A stretch of DNA of 9,322 nucleotides from JBEKHI01 sp050012355 (GTDB lineage Bacteria > Actinomycetota > Actinomycetes > Streptosporangiales > Streptosporangiaceae), in NCBI GenBank assembly GCA_050012355.1, contig JBEKHI010000337.1, positions 1 to 9,322 of the forward strand, given 5' to 3'. Positions 7,839 through 9,322 of this stretch are shown in pieces. Each line of letters starts with the position of its first letter. The first letter of the stretch is position 1. The notes below the pieces were generated by a model. That model made no database searches, was not told where the DNA came from, and worked only from the letters and a program-made list of their open reading frames with translations. The position numbers and the translations under genes were made by a program.

Positions 7839-8335
7839 ACAAGCTCCTCCTGGCATCTCTCCAGCCAGTCGAGGTCCGCCTGCAGGTGCAGGATGGCGCC
7901 CTCGATCAGCAGCCGGGGGGCGACCTCTCGGGTCGCTGACTGCAGCTCGGTAAGGTTGCGCACCGCGCGGTAGTAGTACCGGCGCTGGGAGTTGATCAGC
8001 TCCATCCGGTCGGCCAGCCCGGCGCGCGGCGCGAGGATCAGCTTGACGAAGAAGTCATCGCGCACCCGCGGCCCCTCGCACGGCTCGGCCACCCATTCGG
8101 CCAGCGCCTCGCGGCCCTTGGCCGTCAGCTCGTAGACCTTCTTGTCCGGACGGCGGTCCTGCGCGACCGACTGGCTGCTGACCAGGCCGTCGGACTCCAG
8201 CCGTTTCAGCGTGACGTAGATCTGGCCGATGTTGGGCGACGGGTACGCCTCGCCGAACGTCTGCTCCAGTGCGATCTTGAGCTCGTAGCCGTGTGCTGGT
8301 TCCTTGGCCAGCAGGGCCATCAACGGCAGCCGCAT
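7835..8335 (-). CDS. PadR-family transcriptional regulator
   Basis: DNA-binding repressor of 166 residues. The N-terminal winged helix-turn-helix shows the family hallmarks HGYEL (15-19), a recognition helix IGQIYVTLKRLESDGLV (36-52) and the wing KKVYELTAKGREAL (65-78). The C-terminal part (about 88-166) is helical and matches the longer PadR subfamily with a C-terminal dimerisation domain; residues 100-165 could form the antiparallel helices. The ATG at 8335 has GGAGGTG 5 bases upstream. As first gene of the operon with the ABC ATPase and permease, it fits the common pattern in which PadR represses its own operon until a ligand, often the exported compound, releases it. The ligand is not evident. 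Its 3' end overlaps the ATPase gene by 4 bases. Confidence 0.95.
   Translation of the reverse strand: MRLPLMALLAKEPAHGYELKIALEQTFGEAYPSPNIGQIYVTLKRLESDGLVSSQSVAQDRRPDKKVYELTAKGREALAEWVAEPCEGPRVRDDFFVKLILAPRAGLADRMELINSQRRYYYRAVRNLTELQSATREVAPRLLIEGAILHLQADLDWLERCQEELV
7846..7851 (-). promoter_or_regulatory. Ribosome binding site of the ABC ATPase gene, inside padR
   Basis: AGGAGG on the minus strand, 7 bases before GTG at 7838. It lies in the last codons of padR and decides the ATPase start in favour of the GTG that overlaps the padR stop. Confidence 0.8.
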
Positions 8336-8340
8336 TCCGT

Positions 8341-8347
8341 CACCTCC
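8341..8347 (-). promoter_or_regulatory. Ribosome binding site of padR
   Basis: GGAGGTG on the minus strand, 5 bases before the ATG at 8335; nearly full complementarity to the 16S rRNA 3' end. Confidence 0.8.
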
Positions 8348-8365
8348 ATCGTGAGATTACTGCCG

Positions 8366-8394
8366 ATGTTAGGCCCTTGACAGATACATAACAA
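8366..8394 (-). promoter_or_regulatory. Predicted promoter of the padR-ABC operon
   Basis: On the minus strand TTGTTA (8389-8394, -35) is separated by 17 bases from TAACAT (8366-8371, -10; four of six to consensus and fits TAnnnT). Initiation near 8359 would give a leader of about 24 bases carrying the padR ribosome binding site. Its -35 box lies inside the repeats that make up the candidate operator. Confidence 0.55.
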
Positions 8395-8405
8395 GGGTGC
8401 ATAAC
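8377..8405 (+). promoter_or_regulatory. Predicted promoter of the sugar-binding lipoprotein gene
   Basis: TTGACA at 8377-8382 is a perfect -35 box. After 17 bases comes CATAAC at 8400-8405 (four of six to the -10 consensus). Initiation near 8412 gives a leader of about 29 bases, ending in GGAGGT (8430-8435) 5 bases before the ATG at 8441. The promoter overlaps the divergent padR promoter, so the two may compete for polymerase. Confidence 0.6.
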
Positions 8406-8416
8406 AAGTATGTATC
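8383..8416. promoter_or_regulatory. Candidate PadR operator: inverted plus direct repeats between divergent promoters
   Basis: GATACATA at 8383-8390 is the exact reverse complement of TATGTATC at 8409-8416, with 18 bases between. Inside it, CATAACAAG occurs at 8387-8395 and again at 8400-8408, a direct repeat with a 13-base period. The element covers the -35 box of padR and the spacer and -10 box of the lipoprotein gene. PadR proteins often recognise ATGT/ACAT half-sites, which are present here, but the wide spacing differs from the classic ATGT-N8-ACAT form. Assignment to PadR rests on position and half-site content. Confidence 0.5.
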
Positions 8417-8429
8417 CCGACGAGGGGCC

Positions 8430-8435
8430 GGAGGT
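8430..8435 (+). promoter_or_regulatory. Ribosome binding site of the sugar-binding lipoprotein gene
   Basis: GGAGGT, 5 bases before the ATG at 8441. It is the first start in frame followed by a lipoprotein signal peptide. Confidence 0.8.
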
Positions 8436-8440
8436 CCGCG

Positions 8441-9322
8441 ATGAGGCGAACGCTAGCGGCAGCGACAGCGATCGTGTGCCTGCTGCTGGTGACCAGTTGC
8501 GGTCTGTGGGGCTCTTCAGCGGGAGTGCCGTCCGACGGGGGGCCGGTCCTGGTCGCCGGCAACCAGGCCGGCCCCGTGACGTTCGCGACCGGGAAGGACA
8601 ACGCGTCGTTCTTCGCGGCGCTCGTCGCCCGGTGGAACGCCGCGCATCCCGCCGAGCGGATCACGCTGCTGCTGCTTCCCGAGGCCGAGAACGGGCAGCT
8701 CGCGCAGCTGTCGGCGAATCTGCAGGCGAAGAACCCGCTGTACGACATCATCGACATGGACGTGGTCTGGACGACCGAGTTCGCCGCCAACGGCTGGATC
8801 TTGCCGCTGGACGCGAACTCCTTCCCGCTACGCGATTTCCTCGCTCCCGCGGTCAATACCGCGGAGTACGCGGGGCGGCTGTACGCGGTGCCGTTCTACA
8901 GCAACGCCGAACTGCTCTATTACCGCTCGGACATCCTCAGCCGGGCGGGCGTCAGCCCGCCGCGCACCTGGGCGCAACTCGAAAAGCTCGCCGCCACCGT
9001 CGCGCCGCGCTACGGACTCGGCGGGTACGTGAGCCAGTTCTCCGACTACGAGGGACTGACGGTGAACTTCGCGTCCGCGGTGCAGTCCGCGGGCGGGTCG
9101 ATCCTGGACGGCGGCAAGGTCACCGTCGACTCCCCGCAGGCACTCAAGGCACTGGAGTTCCTGGTCAGCGGGTTCCGCGAGGGCTGGATCCCGAAGGCGT
9201 CGCTCAGCTACGAGGAAGAGTCATCCCGGCAGGCGTTCCAGTCCGGCAAAGCCTTGTTCCTCGCCAACTGGCCATATGTCTATGGAGACCTGAGCACCCT
9301 CGTTATGGAAAAGAAAGTTGGC
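8441..9322 (+). CDS. Sugar ABC transporter substrate-binding lipoprotein, LpqY/ThuE-like (3' partial)
   Basis: Extracellular receptor of a carbohydrate importer; 294 residues are visible and the frame is open at the right edge (family members usually have about 420-450). The signal peptide is short: MRRT, a hydrophobic stretch, then lipobox VTSC with the lipidated Cys20. The mature part fits a class I carbohydrate-binding protein (MalE/SBP_bac_1 fold): ATGKDNASFFAALVARWNAAHP near the N terminus, the YDIIDMDVVWTTEFAANGWI segment (about 101-120) typical of trehalose/maltose-type receptors such as LpqY and ThuE, AVPFYSNAELLYYRSDIL near 147-164, and SGKALFLANWPYVYGDL near the visible end. The permease genes would be expected just beyond the window on the same strand. 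It is transcribed divergently from padR through a shared control region. Ligand is inferred to be an oligosaccharide or disaccharide; trehalose is only a guess from similarity, and chitin products are possible given the nearby chitinase. Confidence 0.93.
   Translation, partial: MRRTLAAATAIVCLLLVTSCGLWGSSAGVPSDGGPVLVAGNQAGPVTFATGKDNASFFAALVARWNAAHPAERITLLLLPEAENGQLAQLSANLQAKNPLYDIIDMDVVWTTEFAANGWILPLDANSFPLRDFLAPAVNTAEYAGRLYAVPFYSNAELLYYRSDILSRAGVSPPRTWAQLEKLAATVAPRYGLGGYVSQFSDYEGLTVNFASAVQSAGGSILDGGKVTVDSPQALKALEFLVSGFREGWIPKASLSYEEESSRQAFQSGKALFLANWPYVYGDLSTLVMEKKVG

Noticed and set aside
8320..8856. Minus-strand 178-residue frame overlapping the start of the lipoprotein gene and the control region
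   Set aside because: Overlaps a lipoprotein with clear signal peptide and solute-binding homology; its last residues are just the padR leader read in another frame.

Overview
The window is high-GC DNA with GTG starts, strong GGAGG-type ribosome binding sites, a Tat-exported enzyme and a lipoprotein sugar-binding protein. This points to a saprophytic actinomycete (Streptomyces or a related filamentous lineage); the genus cannot be fixed from sequence alone. There are six protein genes. The first and the last are cut by the window edges. No RNA genes, CRISPR arrays, transposons or phage genes were seen.

Left part (1-4571): the 3' two-thirds of a secreted modular chitinase (carbohydrate-binding module, fibronectin III, GH18) runs on the + strand. 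It converges on a very large minus-strand gene for a Tat-exported protein of the GtaA ('glutaminase A', DUF5127/DUF4965/DUF1793) family, which carries a NEW3 domain and a C-terminal beta-rich module. Only 28 bases separate the two stop codons. A long hairpin spans the junction and overlaps the end of the GtaA-like gene. The GtaA-like gene has its own leader with a recognisable promoter and ribosome binding site.

Centre (4799-8335): a tight minus-strand operon reads PadR-family repressor, then LolD/MacB-type ABC ATPase, then a double-FtsX permease. The padR stop and the ATPase GTG start overlap as GTGA, and the permease starts 7 bases after the ATPase stop. This is the familiar layout of an autoregulated exporter.

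Right part (8336-9322): a 105-base divergent control region separates padR from a + strand gene for a sugar ABC-transporter substrate-binding lipoprotein (LpqY/ThuE-like), which runs off the window. The two promoters overlap. A perfect 8-bp inverted repeat and a 13-bp-period direct repeat lie over both, so PadR binding there could control the exporter and the sugar-binding protein together. That is the most interesting regulatory inference in the window. I found no convincing wholly new system: the genes belong to known families, although the true substrate of the GtaA-like protein is open.
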